The notes: generated by a model from the sequence alone, not told the origin. Positions 12,420 to 24,497 are shown, numbered from the stretch's first letter. The stretch: 64,000 nt of DNA from Anas platyrhynchos (GCF_047663525.1 NC_092589.1:63740001-63804000); one strand, 5' to 3'. Made by a program: numbers and translations.

Positions 12420-15400
12420 AGATTTTTCAGAGCTTCACTACACTCATCAGAAATTCCCACTAACACTAGTGGAGATGCCAGAATATCTTCCAAAGTTGGG
12501 CTTGTGGCAATAAACACATTAAGCTTCTCTGCAAAAAGAGATATAGAAAATATAGATTTTTTTTAAAATTATTATTATTGTTATTATTATTTTTAATACA
12601 GACAATTACACTTGGTTCTTAGACATATAGTAGGGCCAGGGTAGAAAGTTTACTTTGCTGCAATCATGTGAGAACGTCTCTCTAGATAAATAAAAGACTT
12701 CATTTCCAGTTCTATTACTCCCACCCCACTTACAAACAATAAAATTAATTTCTAGTTTGAATAAATAAAGCCTATTAAATTGGTTCCTTTGCTAACACTT
12801 TAAAGTTCTATATTGAACTTGTTTTCAAACTCATCAGTTGACAAAACAAAAAATGTCATTCACAGTTTTTGAAATTAAGCCAGCTCCATAGATACAAGTA
12901 GCTTGTTAGGGTTAAGTATCTCAAAAGGAATTTAATTCATTTACTGTTTGCAAATCAGAAAGAATTATACCAATTTTTGAGTTAAACAATTTGATTTAGT
13001 ACAATGAACATTTTAGAGTTTGTGACCTTTTATGCTGAAATGCAAGAAGACAACTTTTCAGGAGCTAAAAGTTCATTTACATGCTGTTATCAGGAAGGAG
13101 GGCATTGTTAAAGGCAATCTGACAAACTTTGAAACTAGTAATAGACTGGTCCATCCGAAGTACCTTCCTACGTCCACTGAATTCTCAGATCTCTCAAAAT
13201 TTATCCCTCAAAGATCCCTCAAAATTTATCCATCTGCAGCCAAGGCGAAAGAAGGAAAGAACCTAATTGTTTGGATCCTCAAAGAGGTAGAGCCTAGAAC
13301 TCACAGAATTCTCTGCTTCCAAGCTTGGAAACCAAGCTGTCATATTAAGGCTGTATAGTACATATATGATCAACATTGACCTATGCATGGGTTGTGTCTT
13401 TCTCAAGATACAATAAACTTATATTTACAACAGTTGTAATACAATGTAAGTCAATAAATGTAAGTGATTTTTTGTTTTTAAAATATGTATTTTCATCAAA
13501 TTGTCTTCACTTCATAGTCTTTATAGTCTTGCAGTCACTATAGTAAAACAATAAAGGTAGTGGCCACTTACTATTTCCAAAGCTCTTCCTCCTCCACAGT
13601 TTAAGAAAAGTTCCTCCCATCAGCAGATGGAGACAGAGTACACACGTTTTGATGTCATCTCTCACCACAGAATGTAGAGAGCATCCATTTGGTTGATCTC
13701 TGCATTTTCTTTAGGATTGCTGGGTAATGAATCAACATACTTTGGATTTCAGTAATTTCCCCAATTCTAATTTTTTTCATTGTTTCAAATAACCTAAGAA
13801 CTGCATTTCTGGGTCTGGCTATGTATCTTAATGGGGAAGTGTATTTTAGAGCCCACAATCGGTGTAATAGCAACATAAATCACCTGTTAACTTCCATGAG
13901 AGATACTTGTGCAATATTTCTATATGATATATTTATTCAAATTTTTGTTAATTATTTTTTTTTGCAATTATATTTGCATTATAAATTGTGGATTTCCATG
14001 GGAACTTTTTTTTTTTTTTTTAATGTAAACAATGAGCTTAGACAGCAAACTAAGCACTAAGCATTTATAAATTTTCTCACAGTTCATTATTACAAAATAT
14101 ATTTTGTTTTGCCCCAGGTAATAAATAGAAAGTAGGTAGTGCCTGGGTAATATGAAGTGCCATTATCAGTTACTTGAAAGAGATACTGCCTTATAGAAAT
14201 ATACTTAATTTCACTTTCAAAAGCTCTCTGCAATTATTCCCTGTTCTGCAATTGTCTGCAGTTATGCTTTGATCACTATTCGTTAAGCCATGTCCATATT
14301 CATATGAAAGAAGTACATGGGTACAACCAAATCCCAAATAACAGTGTTTATTAACAATTCTCAAACGTGTGAGGATAAGCTACTGAAGTAACTTTTTCCT
14401 GGGTGTTTCCGTAACACAAAACAGCACAAACTCCAGGGGTTAAAAATTAATGTCGTACTATTTTTCCTCATATCATGAATAACAATCTGCACTGCAATGC
14501 TTCAGAAAACAGTCTGTAATTAAAAATAATAATAATAAAAAAAAAACAGGGCTAGTTGAAACCAAAATAGATCATTTAGTTTAACCTGTGTTAAAACTTG
14601 TCTTCTGTCTCTCCGTGCTGAATAGGAATTGTCATATTTCCTATAGCTGACCTAGTAAAAAAGAAGATAAGAAAAAGAATACCAAAATGATTATTCCATT
14701 ATCTCAACATTTTGCTAACAGCAACACAATATCTCTTCCATTGCCATTCATTATTGACTTTCCAGTCAGTATTTTGGATCACACGGTTTCTGTCATTCCC
14801 AGTTATGATTTGCTGCTGTTTGTTGTTACTACAATTCAGTTGTTTCCATGCTTGTAAGCAAGGTTGCAACAGAAATCCTATCCTCTCTCTCAGAGTATTT
14901 AAAATGTTCAGCTTCACAATAGGAACAGGAAGAAGCACTCAATCTCCTCAGTAAATCCATGTCTATAGCTTCCATTACATTTCAGTCAAACTCAGTGACT
15001 TTAGTTCTATCCTCAAACTTCGTCTGATTAAATTGACTCTTTGTGAACATGTCAGTGAAATATTATATTTATTAATGGTATTAGATTAATGCAATCCATT
15101 ATTTTTTCAATTAGATTGCTACTCGTGGTTACTGCAAATCTTTATGCAAATTTTATGTCACAAATGTTTTCAGTTGATCTTTTTGGATAGACATGATACT
15201 CTTTGAATAGAACCTTTTGTTCATTTTCAAACATTTTTTAATTAATAAAAATTGCTAACATATCTCTTCATTAATTTGCTACTTGTGACTATTGCAACAA
15301 TTTAAACAAATTAATTTTGTTGTTATTGTTGTTTCATTCTATTCCTTTGACATCACTTCAGCTATCAAAATACTATTTAACTGATGCACAGACTTCTGTG

Positions 15401-17829
15401 CTAGCATTTTGCACAGGAAGAAATTTCACAGGATACTACCTGTAATTTCCCTGACAGTATTCACAATCTGGAACTATCCAATTCATGAGCAGAAGCTCTT
15501 GTTTAGCTGACTACAGATGACATCCTAAAGCAGATAGTATTAATTTTGTACAATTAAAAAAAACATAAAAAAAAGAAACTTGCTCAGATTATGTTGGTGA
15601 TAACAAAGTAAATAAATAAATAAATCATTCTTCATTCAGTTTCAGAAATACTCCCTTATATTAGCTCTTTTTCTATGTAATGCAGCATAGTGAATCATAA
15701 CATGTCTGTAAAAAGTCAAATCCAAATCCATTAAGGAACTGCTTAGTAGAAGGTGGATCTGATTTAGAGCATGCTAAATTTCATTCTACTAAAGGAAAAA
15801 AAAATGATTCAGGAAAAGGAGAAGAGTCATAACATAAGTCTGTCGTTTCTTAACCTAATTATACCTAATTTAATGTGAATTATACATGATGTAATAAAGT
15901 GATAGAATAAAAATGCTAACAGGAACAATGTGAAGAATGTACTGTTCTACATGTACAGTCAACAGAATTAATGTTAGAAATTGTAAAACTAATTAAATGT
16001 AGGAAGGTGTAATAAACCCAAGGAGTGGTGATTAAATGAATGCTGAAAAAAAAACAACAAACAACAAACAGAAGGTAGAAAATAGAATACAGAGTTTTGT
16101 CTCTAAATGGCCAACTTGTATTATAGATATGCTTTAGTTGACCATAGGTACAAAAGTATGATCATTAAATGAGTGAGTAGGATTTTCTGTTTGGTCTTCA
16201 GCCGCTTACAGTTAGCTCACAGATGGCTTCTGTCTCAATTCAGTTTAATCCAATCAACCTACCTCACTCTGTCCTATGCTCACCTATAAGAATGTTTTTT
16301 GGGGTGAAAAACAGCTGCTTCTTCTGACTGATATTGACATAAGGAATATAGCAACATCACTTCCTCTCACTCATCATGTGTCCATGGCTCTCAAGGTCAA
16401 AACTGCTGAAACCAAGGTAAAGGGAATTGAGTTTGTGTAGTGCTGTATGTCACTGGGTAGTATTTAGAGTATTAGGTAGCTACTGCAGGTCTTTAAAAAG
16501 CAATTGCTTTCATTCTTACAGAGTATTATTCAATGTTCGCTTCCTAAAAAGCAAAAAGAACGGGAGAGCTTATTATTGGTCTGGTAGTAAGTACTGCAAA
16601 GTACACCTTACAAGAAGGATTTAAGAATATGTGCTGTAGCTGCATTTATGAGATCTAATTCTTGGAATTGCCTAATAAAATCAAAAATTTAATGATACCA
16701 GGGTATTCCTAACATTCTTTCTTTAAATTGTTTTAGCATATAATAAATGACCCTGTAGTTTTTAACTCATGTTTTCCACTTTGAAATATTTGAGGGGTTA
16801 CAAAGGGAAAAAATAGTTTGAAAATAAAATATATTTTGAGTTTTAAATATATATATATAAATTTCAGGAAAGGAAAAGAAGTTGAATGTTATAGAAATGG
16901 AAATTTTTCAAAAAGTTTCTATTTTTGTGTTATTAATTTGAGTATATTCTTAGCACTGCACTGCATGCCTTTCTTTAGCTGTACTCAAGTGAGCAAAGCA
17001 AGCTAATACCTCATTACATTAGACAGGAACTTAGAATATTCTGCGTATAAAGAGAAAAATCTTGGGCCTTTGAAGCCAATGCAAGTTTAGCCCTGACTTC
17101 AAGAGAGGCCAGGAATTCACCTACTGTAATTAGAGGTCACCAGGCCATCAGCTCACAGCCTTCCTTCAGCTTTGTTATTTTCCCTTTAGTCCTGTCTCAC
17201 CACTTTTATTACAGTACAAATCTGCATCTGGAGCAGATAAGGCTTAAAGGAGGCAGATAAAGGAGAATTCCAGGAAATGCGCATCTGCTCAGAGAAATGG
17301 GATAAAAATGATTCCCAACAAAAAAAGTGCCCAAGATTTAGGGATACTTTCAGGGGGTGAGGTACAGCATGGCTACTAAACTTGCATGTAACATTGCAGT
17401 CAATGAACTGTACCCCACTGGCCATGGGGTACACCATGATCCAAAAGAATGAATGAAACAGTTTATTTGGCCAATTGTCATTTACGATAAAGATATTGAA
17501 AAAAGGAGAGCTGTGTTTTCCTCTCAGATAAAACTGGTTGACAACAGATTAAATGTTCTCAGTTTTTGTTTTGCTTTCTTTTGATGTAGAGAAAAAACAT
17601 AGAATAAATTGTCAAATATCAGTTTGTACAGGCATGATGGGTTTCTCTTCTGTTGCATTAGAAATAGAATATTGCCTCCTTGCAACTGTGAGTGATAAAT
17701 GCAGTGATGTAGTTTCACTTTTCAATATCTAGCAAAATAAAAGTAATATAAATGGTTAGTAAATTTGCAGTATCCATACATCTGTAAGTGTCAGATGGTT
17801 CTGTAAATATATCTACCACACAGCCATTC
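12420..17829. other. Non-coding stretch, no gene seen
   Basis: AT-rich sequence with scattered short ATT, TTTTT and ATAA runs (near 12570, 14000 and 14530). I recognise no exon, RNA gene or mobile element. Open frames are short and composition-driven. Confidence 0.55.
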
Positions 17830-18325
17830 AAAGACCTATGGCCAGAATTGAACAATAGAGATATTTGAGTGAAGCTTCATCCAGAGAGGCACCTGGTTTT
17901 GCTTTGAAGAATCCATTATTTCCAAAGACAGTTTGTTCCATTGGCTAATTGCCTTTACAGTTGAAAATGTCTTGAATGCATCTTTTGAATTTGTCCAGCT
18001 ATAACTTGAAGTTGTTTACTTCATGTGGCTTTTCTGATGGATTAAAGAGCCCCTAATACCTGGTATTTTCCGCCTGCAAAGGAACTTATCCATCATAATC
18101 AAATCAGCCCTCAGAGCTAAACAGATTGACCTCTTTAGAGCTGTAGTCCTAATGAAAAACAAAACAAAACAAAACAAAACACAAAACAACAACAACAACA
18201 ACAAAACATTTCTAGCCATCAGCTCTCTTTTGTGGTTCTTCTCTGCACCTTCATTTTTTAACATATTTTTTTTAAATGCTGACTCCAAACTGGTTGTCAC
18301 TTTATCTTCCCAAGTGCTGTGTTTA
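17830..18325 (-). mobile_element. Ancient CR1-type LINE fragment, antisense
   Basis: Read on the minus strand, this matches the C-terminal and 3' part of old amniote CR1 elements. On the + strand the recognisable stations in order are a TTGTTCCATTGGCTAATTGC-like segment, a segment around GGATTAAAGAGCCCC, a TCAAATCAGCCCTCAGAGC-like segment, GCTAAACAGATTGA, and TGTGGTTCTTCTCTGCACC. The copy is heavily diverged, with frameshifts and no open frame, so it is an old insertion. An A/C microsatellite at 18152-18208 interrupts it. Boundaries are approximate. Confidence 0.7.
18152..18208. repeat. A/C microsatellite inside the ancient CR1
   Basis: AAAAC and AAC units in tandem. CR1-like sequence resumes on the far side, so the microsatellite arose or expanded within the old element. 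Confidence 0.85.
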
Positions 18326-20489
18326 AGGGTAATGCCTCTTCCTTATTTTGCTTCATATTCTCCCAGCTTAAATCCCAAAGCCTTGGGGGCTTGTTTTCTG
18401 TCACAGTATGGCAAGAGAAACTCATAAAACTGAGATAGCATGAGCTAACGTTCATCTATAGCTTTTACCAACATATAACAAGTTACATCAAAATGAAAAT
18501 TGGATTTACAAGTTGTCTATGTTTTATATTTTTCTCTGAAATCTTGGCTTAAAACTGACTTTTATTTAAAAATGAGGATTTCAAAAAAAATATCCCTTTT
18601 TTTTTTTTTTCTTTTTTTTTTCTTGCCTTTGTTGTTTGTGAATCACTTGTCAAGAACTTTTTCCAACTTTATCCTCAAAATCCATAGTAAGGATGAGGGC
18701 ATAGAACTATTCAATAACCAATTTTGATGAAAATTCTTGAAGAAAAGCAAATAAATAAAAAGAGCAAGTGTCTTTCAAACAGTACAAAATGGAAATGATT
18801 TTTGATACTTTGCAGCATCTTATAATTTCTTTATGTTTGGTTTGCTTTTAATTTCTTTCATCTTACTTCTCCAAATACTTCATTTTCCTTTTTAGTTATA
18901 AATATGCAACTATTTTCCCTACCTCAGTCCCTGTTGCCAAACTGCACACATGACTTCTTTTACCTTTCTTCAAAAAAGGACTTCTATTATCCTAATAGTT
19001 TTTACCTATTCTTTCTTAAATTCAGTTTCATTGTGTCACATATCAAAGACAGAAACACTGGCTTCTTTTGCTTTGATACAGTGCTTTACTATACTCAATT
19101 CATAATCTCTGCTTGCCATTTTGATACACTGAAAAATTATGTACAGTTCACTATGGTCTGTTTAATTTATACAGGGTTACTTTTCAAGAATTTACTTTTG
19201 AATGAATATCTGTATTTGTAATTTTTCACCATAGTCTTCATTTTTCTATTTTAAATTTATTTTTGACTAGCATAGACAAGAATTTCTGTAAAACATAACT
19301 TTCAGACTTGATATCAGCTCAATTCCATCTCTGGAACTGAGCTAAATTTGATCTCTGGGGAAATTCAACAGGAAATCTTGACATACATAAATTTTCAGGC
19401 TTAGGACCCATATTTACGTGTCCAAATTTACTTAATAATAGAATCACTATAGTAATTACATTCTTGTTAGATCATTATTGCAGTATGACATTGCTCTCAG
19501 GCAATGAAAACTGTCACTGCTACTTTCAAAATAAATCATTTGCTGTACCTTGACAAAATTTAAAACCTGTTAATAGAAGAGGAAGTTGAAAGTTGATCTA
19601 GTTACATCTTTTTACAAAGAGAATATAGCACTAGAAAAAGTGCAAAGACAACAATAGCAATCACTGATATAGTATAGATTTTGTATCTGGAGGGACTTAG
19701 TAGATGAGAACTTTTCTCCTTAGGTATCTGACACATAGGACAGTATAGAGACAGAAACAATTAGGGATAACAGAAAATATAAGTAGGGAATGAAAAATTC
19801 ACTATTTCTGATAACGTAAGAATTAGAGGACATTTCACAAGCCAGTCATTAAAACTATCATTCAATAGGTTTAAAGCCCCACCCCACCCCAAGGTATTTT
19901 CTCACAACACCCAGAATTAAGTTGTGGTACTTTTTTTCAGAAAGTATTCAGGAAAATGAAAGCAAATTGAAAAAGTAGTGGAAGAAAGACCATTAAGGTC
20001 TTCAAAACACTGTGATGTGGATGCAATCTATGGTTTTAAAAGGTTTTAAGATTTTAAAACATCCATCCCTGGAAAGAAATATTACTTGTACTTCCCACGT
20101 CCTTATACTACTTCCCCCAGTTTACACATATGGCTATTGTAAAGTGGTCTAAATGGAATTTTGGACCAGAATGGTACATTTTTTTGATGTGCCTAGAAGT
20201 ATTTTATGTAACACCGTCTTTCTGTGGCAGTGTCCTCTTTTTAAATATCGAGACCATGATTAAAACGTCCACTGCAGAACTAAGACTGTTAATGCTGTAA
20301 TTTCTATTGAAGGGGAAAAATTACTTTGTCTAGTTAGTCATTGTGAAATCTACTAGTATATATGCAATCAAAAGTGGGATACAGCTTTTTTCTTGAAAGT
20401 GGAAGCTGTAAGTTTGAATTCTTTTAGGTAGGACAGGCCATCAAACACAGGGTACAGACATCTTGAATAAATGCTATCCAAATCAAGCT

Positions 20490-20511
20490 AATGCATTCTT
20501 AAGAATGCATT
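20490..20511. repeat. 22-bp perfect palindrome
   Basis: An uninterrupted inverted repeat centred on CTTAAG, with 11-base arms each carrying ATGCAT. I see no flanking structure that explains it. Confidence 0.9.
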
Positions 20512-20797
20512 TTCTGCCACTCAGCTTTTACTTTGAAGTAAAGTGGAAAATGATGGAGGGACATTTAAAAGCTGAAACGAAATACAGATTTAGCTTCTGC
20601 AAAATAATTACTGGCAACTGAGGCACCAGAATGACTGGTAAGAGATCAGAATGACCACGATGATCTTATTATGGGTCATCAGTACAGTTTTATTGTGGGG
20701 AGTGTTGCTGTTAATAGTGTCCATGTTCAGTTTTTCTCTAAAGAAGAACAGGATTACCATAAAGAGAAATTATACTACTATTGTCTGTATGTCTCAA

Positions 20798-20912
20798 ACA
20801 AACAAACAAACAAATAAAAAACACAAAGAAACAAACAAACAATAAAAAATACACAAACAAAACAAACAAACAAAACCACAAAACAATAACAACAACAACA
20901 AAAAACAACAAA
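20798..20912. repeat. A/C microsatellite, about 115 bp
   Basis: Imperfect AAAC, AAAAC and AAC units with a few T interruptions. It produces lysine/asparagine/glutamine-rich and antisense cysteine/leucine-rich spurious frames. Confidence 0.85.
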
Positions 20913-21452
20913 GTACAATGAAAGAGGGTTTATCATTACATGTTAAGTTTAGCTCAACCTCAAGAGTATGAAAAGGTGAAAGAATAGCTAATAAGAGAGT
21001 ACTGCTGTGGGACAAGGCACCAGGATTTCATCACGTCTTCAAATTTTATAATAAGGGAAAGTTCGGTTAAAGTGAGAATATACAGGATCATAAAAGATGT
21101 AGTATGAAATAGGACATACTAGCAGCATCAAATAAGGAAACATGAAGTGAATAGGTGAACAAAATGTAAGCTTAATAATACAATTAAAGAATGGAAGGTT
21201 AAAAAATATAATAGAGGAAAAATTGAACAAATATGGAAGACGAGGCAAAACCACAAATACCGATGAAAAGGATAAGCTGCAGCAGATACAGAACCTTACA
21301 TAGGAAGAAGCATTTTGCAGTGGTTTCCTCACCCTTAAGAGTACAGGAAGCAATTCAAAGATAAATTTCCTATAGTATTCATACTCAAGTGGAATAGGTA
21401 AAACAACACAAAAGGCCTGATGGCTAAGGCTAGATGGTCAAAATCTAGCCTT

Positions 21453-21580
21453 TATATATATTCTATAGAACATATATATAATATATATATGTATATTATC
21501 TATATATAATATATACATGTATATTATCTATATAATAATATAGAATATATATACAATATATATTCCTATATATAGGAATA
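21453..21580. repeat. AT-rich tandem and inverted repeat
   Basis: Almost only A and T. It contains two near copies of a segment of about 30 bp built from TATATA and TGTATATTATC, and many self-complementary TATATA runs, so it can form cruciform-like structures. Confidence 0.8.
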
Positions 21581-21816
21581 ACAGTCAACATTGCATTTTC
21601 AATAAAACTTAAAATGCTTCATATGTCGGAGATCTATGGAGGTCTTAACCAAATGAGTCAGGTAAACACCATTGCTAGTTTCAACAATTTGGTAGCCAAA
21701 CTGGAGAATGGGCAAGAAAAATTTTAAATCATTTTATGTGTTCATTATATGTGTTATTTCCCTACAGAGAAAAACAAAACAAAACAAAACAAACAAACTA
21801 CAAAAAACAACCATTC

Positions 21817-21894
21817 AACCAAACCAAACCAAACCAAACCAAACCAAACCAAACCAAACCAAACCAAACCAAACCAAACCAAACCAAACCAAAC
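21817..21894. repeat. (AAACC)n microsatellite
   Basis: About 15 tandem AAACC units form the core of a longer A/C-rich run from about 21769 to 21930. Three units (15 bp) encode the five residues TKPNQ in the frame that continues into the CR1 reverse transcriptase. The run lies directly upstream of the 5' truncation point of the CR1 element. Confidence 0.95.
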
Positions 21895-21935
21895 AAAAAA
21901 AAACAACAACCCATCAAAAAAAAAAATCAACAACC

Positions 21936-23444
21936 CTCACCATCCACGAAGAACTGGTTGGTGACCTGCTACGGCACTTGGATGTGCACAAGTCGATGGG
22001 GCCGGATGGGATCCACCCAAGAGTACTGAGAGAACTGGCAGAGGAGCTGGCCAAGCCCCTATCCATCATTTATCAGCAGTCCTGGCTATCGGGGGAGGTC
22101 CCAGCTGACTGGCGGCTAGCAAACGTGACGCCCATCTACAAGAAGGGCCGGAGGGCAGACCCGGGGAACTACAGGCCGGTCAGTTTGACCTCAGTACCAG
22201 GGAAGCTCATGGAGCAGATCCTCTTGGGAGTCATCATGCGGCACTTGAAGGGCAAGCAGGCGATCAGGCCCAGTCAGCATGGGTTTATGGAAGGCAGATC
22301 CTGCTTGACGAACCTGATCTCCTTCTACGACAAAGTGACGCGCTGGGTGGACGAGGGAAAGGCTGTGGATGTGGTCTACCTTGACTTCAGCAAGGCTTTT
22401 GACACCGTTTCCCACAGCATTCTCCTCAAGAAACTGGCTGCTCTTGGCTTGGACTGGCGCACGCTTCGTTGGGTTAGAAACTGGCTGGATAGCCGGGCCC
22501 AGAGAGTTGTGGTAAATGGAGCCAAGTCCAGTTGGAGGCCAGTCACTAGTGGCGTCCCCCAGGGCTCGGTGCTGGGGCCGGTCCTCTTTAACATCTTCAT
22601 CAATGATCTGGATGAGGGCATTGAGTGCACCCTCAGTAAGTTTGCAGATGACACCAAGCTAGGTGCGTGTGTCGATCTGCTTGAGGGTAGGAAGGCTCTG
22701 CAGGAGGATCTGGATAGGCTGCACCGATGGGCTGAGGTCAACTGTATGAAGTTTAACAAGGCCAAGTGCCGGGTCCTGCACCTGGGGCGCAATAACCCCA
22801 AGAAGAGCTACAGGCTGGGAGAGGAATGGCTGGAGAGCTGCCAGGCAGAGAAGGACCTGGGAGTGATGGTGGACAGTCGGCTGAATATGAGCCAGCAGTA
22901 TGCTCAGGTGGCCAAGAAGGCCAACGGCATCCTGGCTTGTATCAGAAACACTGTGACCAGCAGGGCTAGGGAGGTGATCGTCCCCCTGTACTCGGCTCTG
23001 GTGAGGCCGCACTTCGAGTACTGTGTTCAGTTCTGGGCCCCTCGCTACAAGAAGGACATCGAGGTGCTTGAGCGGGTCCAGAGAAGGGCGACGAAGCTGG
23101 TGAGGGGCCTGGAGAGCAAGTCCTATGAGGAGCGGCTGAAGGAGCTGGGCTTGTTCAGCCTAGAGAAAAGGAGGCTCAGGGGTGACCTTATCACTCTGTA
23201 TAAGTATATTAAAGGAGGCTCTAGCGAGATGGGGGTTGGCCTGTTCTCCCATGTGCCTGGTGACAGGACGAGGGGGAATGGGCTAAAGTTGCGCCAGGGG
23301 AGTTTTAGGTTAGATGTTAGGAAGAATTTCTTTACTGAAAGGGTTGTTAGACATTGGAACAGGCTGCCCAGGGAGGTGGTTGAGTCACCATCCCTGGAAG
23401 TCTTCAAAAGACGTTTAGATGTAGAACTTAGGGATATGGTTTAG
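21936..23444 (+). CDS. CR1 ORF2 reverse transcriptase fragment, open frame
   Basis: This is the reverse transcriptase and C-terminal part of CR1 ORF2, about 500 codons, open to the stop at 23444. In life this enzyme primes cDNA from the nicked target. Visible motifs are [13 protein letters not shown] and NYRPVSLTS at the N-terminal side, [10 protein letters not shown] with the first catalytic aspartate region (codons at 22383-22412), PQGSVLGP, then FADD with the catalytic aspartate pair at 22641-22652. The C-terminal region ends in the typical [11 protein letters not shown]. The endonuclease domain is absent, so the copy cannot be autonomous. The same frame stays open upstream to a methionine at 21708 through microsatellite-coded TKPNQ repeats. 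That extension is accidental and not part of CR1. No natural start codon is present. Confidence 0.9.
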   Translation, partial: LTIHEELVGDLLRHLDVHKSMGPDGIHPRVLRELAEELAKPLSIIYQQSWLSGEVPADWRLANVTPIYKKGRRADPGNYRPVSLTSVPGKLMEQILLGVIMRHLKGKQAIRPSQHGFMEGRSCLTNLISFYDKVTRWVDEGKAVDVVYLDFSKAFDTVSHSILLKKLAALGLDWRTLRWVRNWLDSRAQRVVVNGAKSSWRPVTSGVPQGSVLGPVLFNIFINDLDEGIECTLSKFADDTKLGACVDLLEGRKALQEDLDRLHRWAEVNCMKFNKAKCRVLHLGRNNPKKSYRLGEEWLESCQAEKDLGVMVDSRLNMSQQYAQVAKKANGILACIRNTVTSRAREVIVPLYSALVRPHFEYCVQFWAPRYKKDIEVLERVQRRATKLVRGLESKSYEERLKELGLFSLEKRRLRGDLITLYKYIKGGSSEMGVGLFSHVPGDRTRGNGLKLRQGSFRLDVRKNFFTERVVRHWNRLPREVVESPSLEVFKRRLDVELRDMV

Positions 23445-23529
23445 TGGGGACTGTTAGTGTTAGGTCAGAGGTTGGACTCGATGATCTTGAGGTCTCTTCC
23501 AACCTAGAGATTCTGTGATTCTGTGATTC
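23445..23529 (+). other. CR1 3' UTR and octamer tail
   Basis: The short 3' UTR carries the typical AGGTTGGACTCGATGATCTT and TCTTCCAACC segments. Two ATTCTGTG octamers follow at 23510-23525, with a partial third. The same 3' end recurs as a short copy at 36877-36968, indicating the same subfamily. Confidence 0.9.
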
Positions 23530-23721
23530 AACAACAGAAGCACAAATAATCATCTGGAATGTCATTTTATCATCAGAGAAAACAAAAATGCCAGTGTTAT
23601 GCATTAGCAAGACTGTATTGTTATTACCAAAGTATATTAAACTTCAAAACATAATTTTACATTATAACTGTAGGAATTAATATAACTCCTAGGGCCTGCA
23701 TAATTCAGGAAGCCAGCTTAG

Positions 23722-23760
23722 ATGAGCACGGATGTGAATTATGCTTCACTTGAAAAGAAA
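23722..23760 (+). CDS. Tentative first coding exon of TMEM244
   Basis: An ATG at 23722 opens a 13-codon frame (MSTDVNYASLEKK) that ends at a phase-0 position just before GT at 23761. Exon 24412 requires a phase-0 junction, and mammalian relatives have a similarly short first exon ending in lysine before the conserved VVL. The donor (AAA|GTATCT) is weak, there is no CpG island, and such a short frame can easily arise by chance. The real exon may lie elsewhere, even upstream of the CR1 insertion. Confidence 0.15.
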
Positions 23761-24411
23761 GTATCTGAAGGCATTTTAGGAACATTATCAGGCGAAGGCT
23801 CACATTTTTTCCTCTGGATGCATTACTTCTGAAGCGTCAGGTCAGAAGTGAAGATACTTCAACGGAATGAAAGAAATAATGATGCCACGATACCTTAGGA
23901 AGCACAAATTCTTTGTGTAATTCTTTTTATAATGTTTCTTATTTTAAAGACCCAATGTTTGATAATAAGATAGTGGTACTTTCTGAAACTCATATTTTTA
24001 TGCACATTTTTTAAATTTGGAGTTGGAGTTAATTTAAAAGATATTCACAAGTAACTGAGTTTTGAAAGGTGTTTAACAGCTATCCCTCGTTATCCTCATT
24101 TAAGTTATCCTCATTTAAGTTGCCTATATCCCTACCTTTGAATGTAAACACTGGAATGACATACTTTCTAGAGGCTAGAAAACAACAATCACGCCTTTAC
24201 AATTTTCTACATTTTATTTTTCTATAGTTTCAACATAATTACAAGGATGGCATTTCTTTTAAGTTAAAAATTAGGCTAGTTACACATCTGAATGATCTGA
24301 AACTCTCAAATGTGCTTCTTATTCCCTGAATTCTTACAAATTACATCTGGAATTATTTTTGTAAATGTAAACACACAGCATTAGGTTTTATTCTCTTTTT
24401 CCCTTTTGCAG

Positions 24412-24497
24412 GTTGTTCTGTTGAACCTGTTGATATGCATGGCAGTTTTCTACACCGTGTATTATGTAGTCCTTTCCATTGGCTTTGCAGTATTCAA
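24412..24497 (+). CDS. TMEM244 coding exon, first transmembrane helix
   Basis: The acceptor is a pyrimidine tract ending TTTTGCAG, and the donor is AA|GTAAGA. The exon has 86 nt, enters in phase 0, leaves two bases of a lysine codon, and encodes a continuous hydrophobic helix containing VFYTVYYVVLS. Confidence 0.87.

Larger units (their letters stand above)
18430..21700. other. Non-coding stretch, no gene seen
   Basis: AT-rich sequence without recognisable exons. It contains a 22-bp perfect palindrome (20490-20511), an A/C microsatellite (20798-20912) and an AT-rich inverted or tandem region (21453-21580), each listed separately. Confidence 0.55.
21936..23529 (+). mobile_element. CR1 LINE, young, 5'-truncated
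   Basis: This is the 3' 1.6 kb of a CR1 non-LTR retrotransposon, the dominant avian LINE. It starts abruptly within ORF2, upstream of the reverse transcriptase palm, next to an A/C-rich microsatellite. It keeps the whole remaining ORF2 without a stop or frameshift, then a short 3' UTR of about 80 nt, and ends with two copies of the octamer ATTCTGTG plus a partial copy, as CR1 elements do. The endonuclease domain, ORF1 and 5' UTR are missing, as expected from incomplete reverse transcription. The open frame implies a fairly recent insertion. I see no clear target-site duplication. Confidence 0.95.

Noticed and set aside
20651..20845. Possible hydrophobic N-terminal exon upstream of TMEM244
   Set aside because: It begins with a hydrophobic stretch but runs into an A/C microsatellite and has no suitable donor in the needed phase.
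22191..23407. Minus-strand open frames inside the CR1 element
   Set aside because: They are antisense shadows of the CR1 reverse transcriptase frame.
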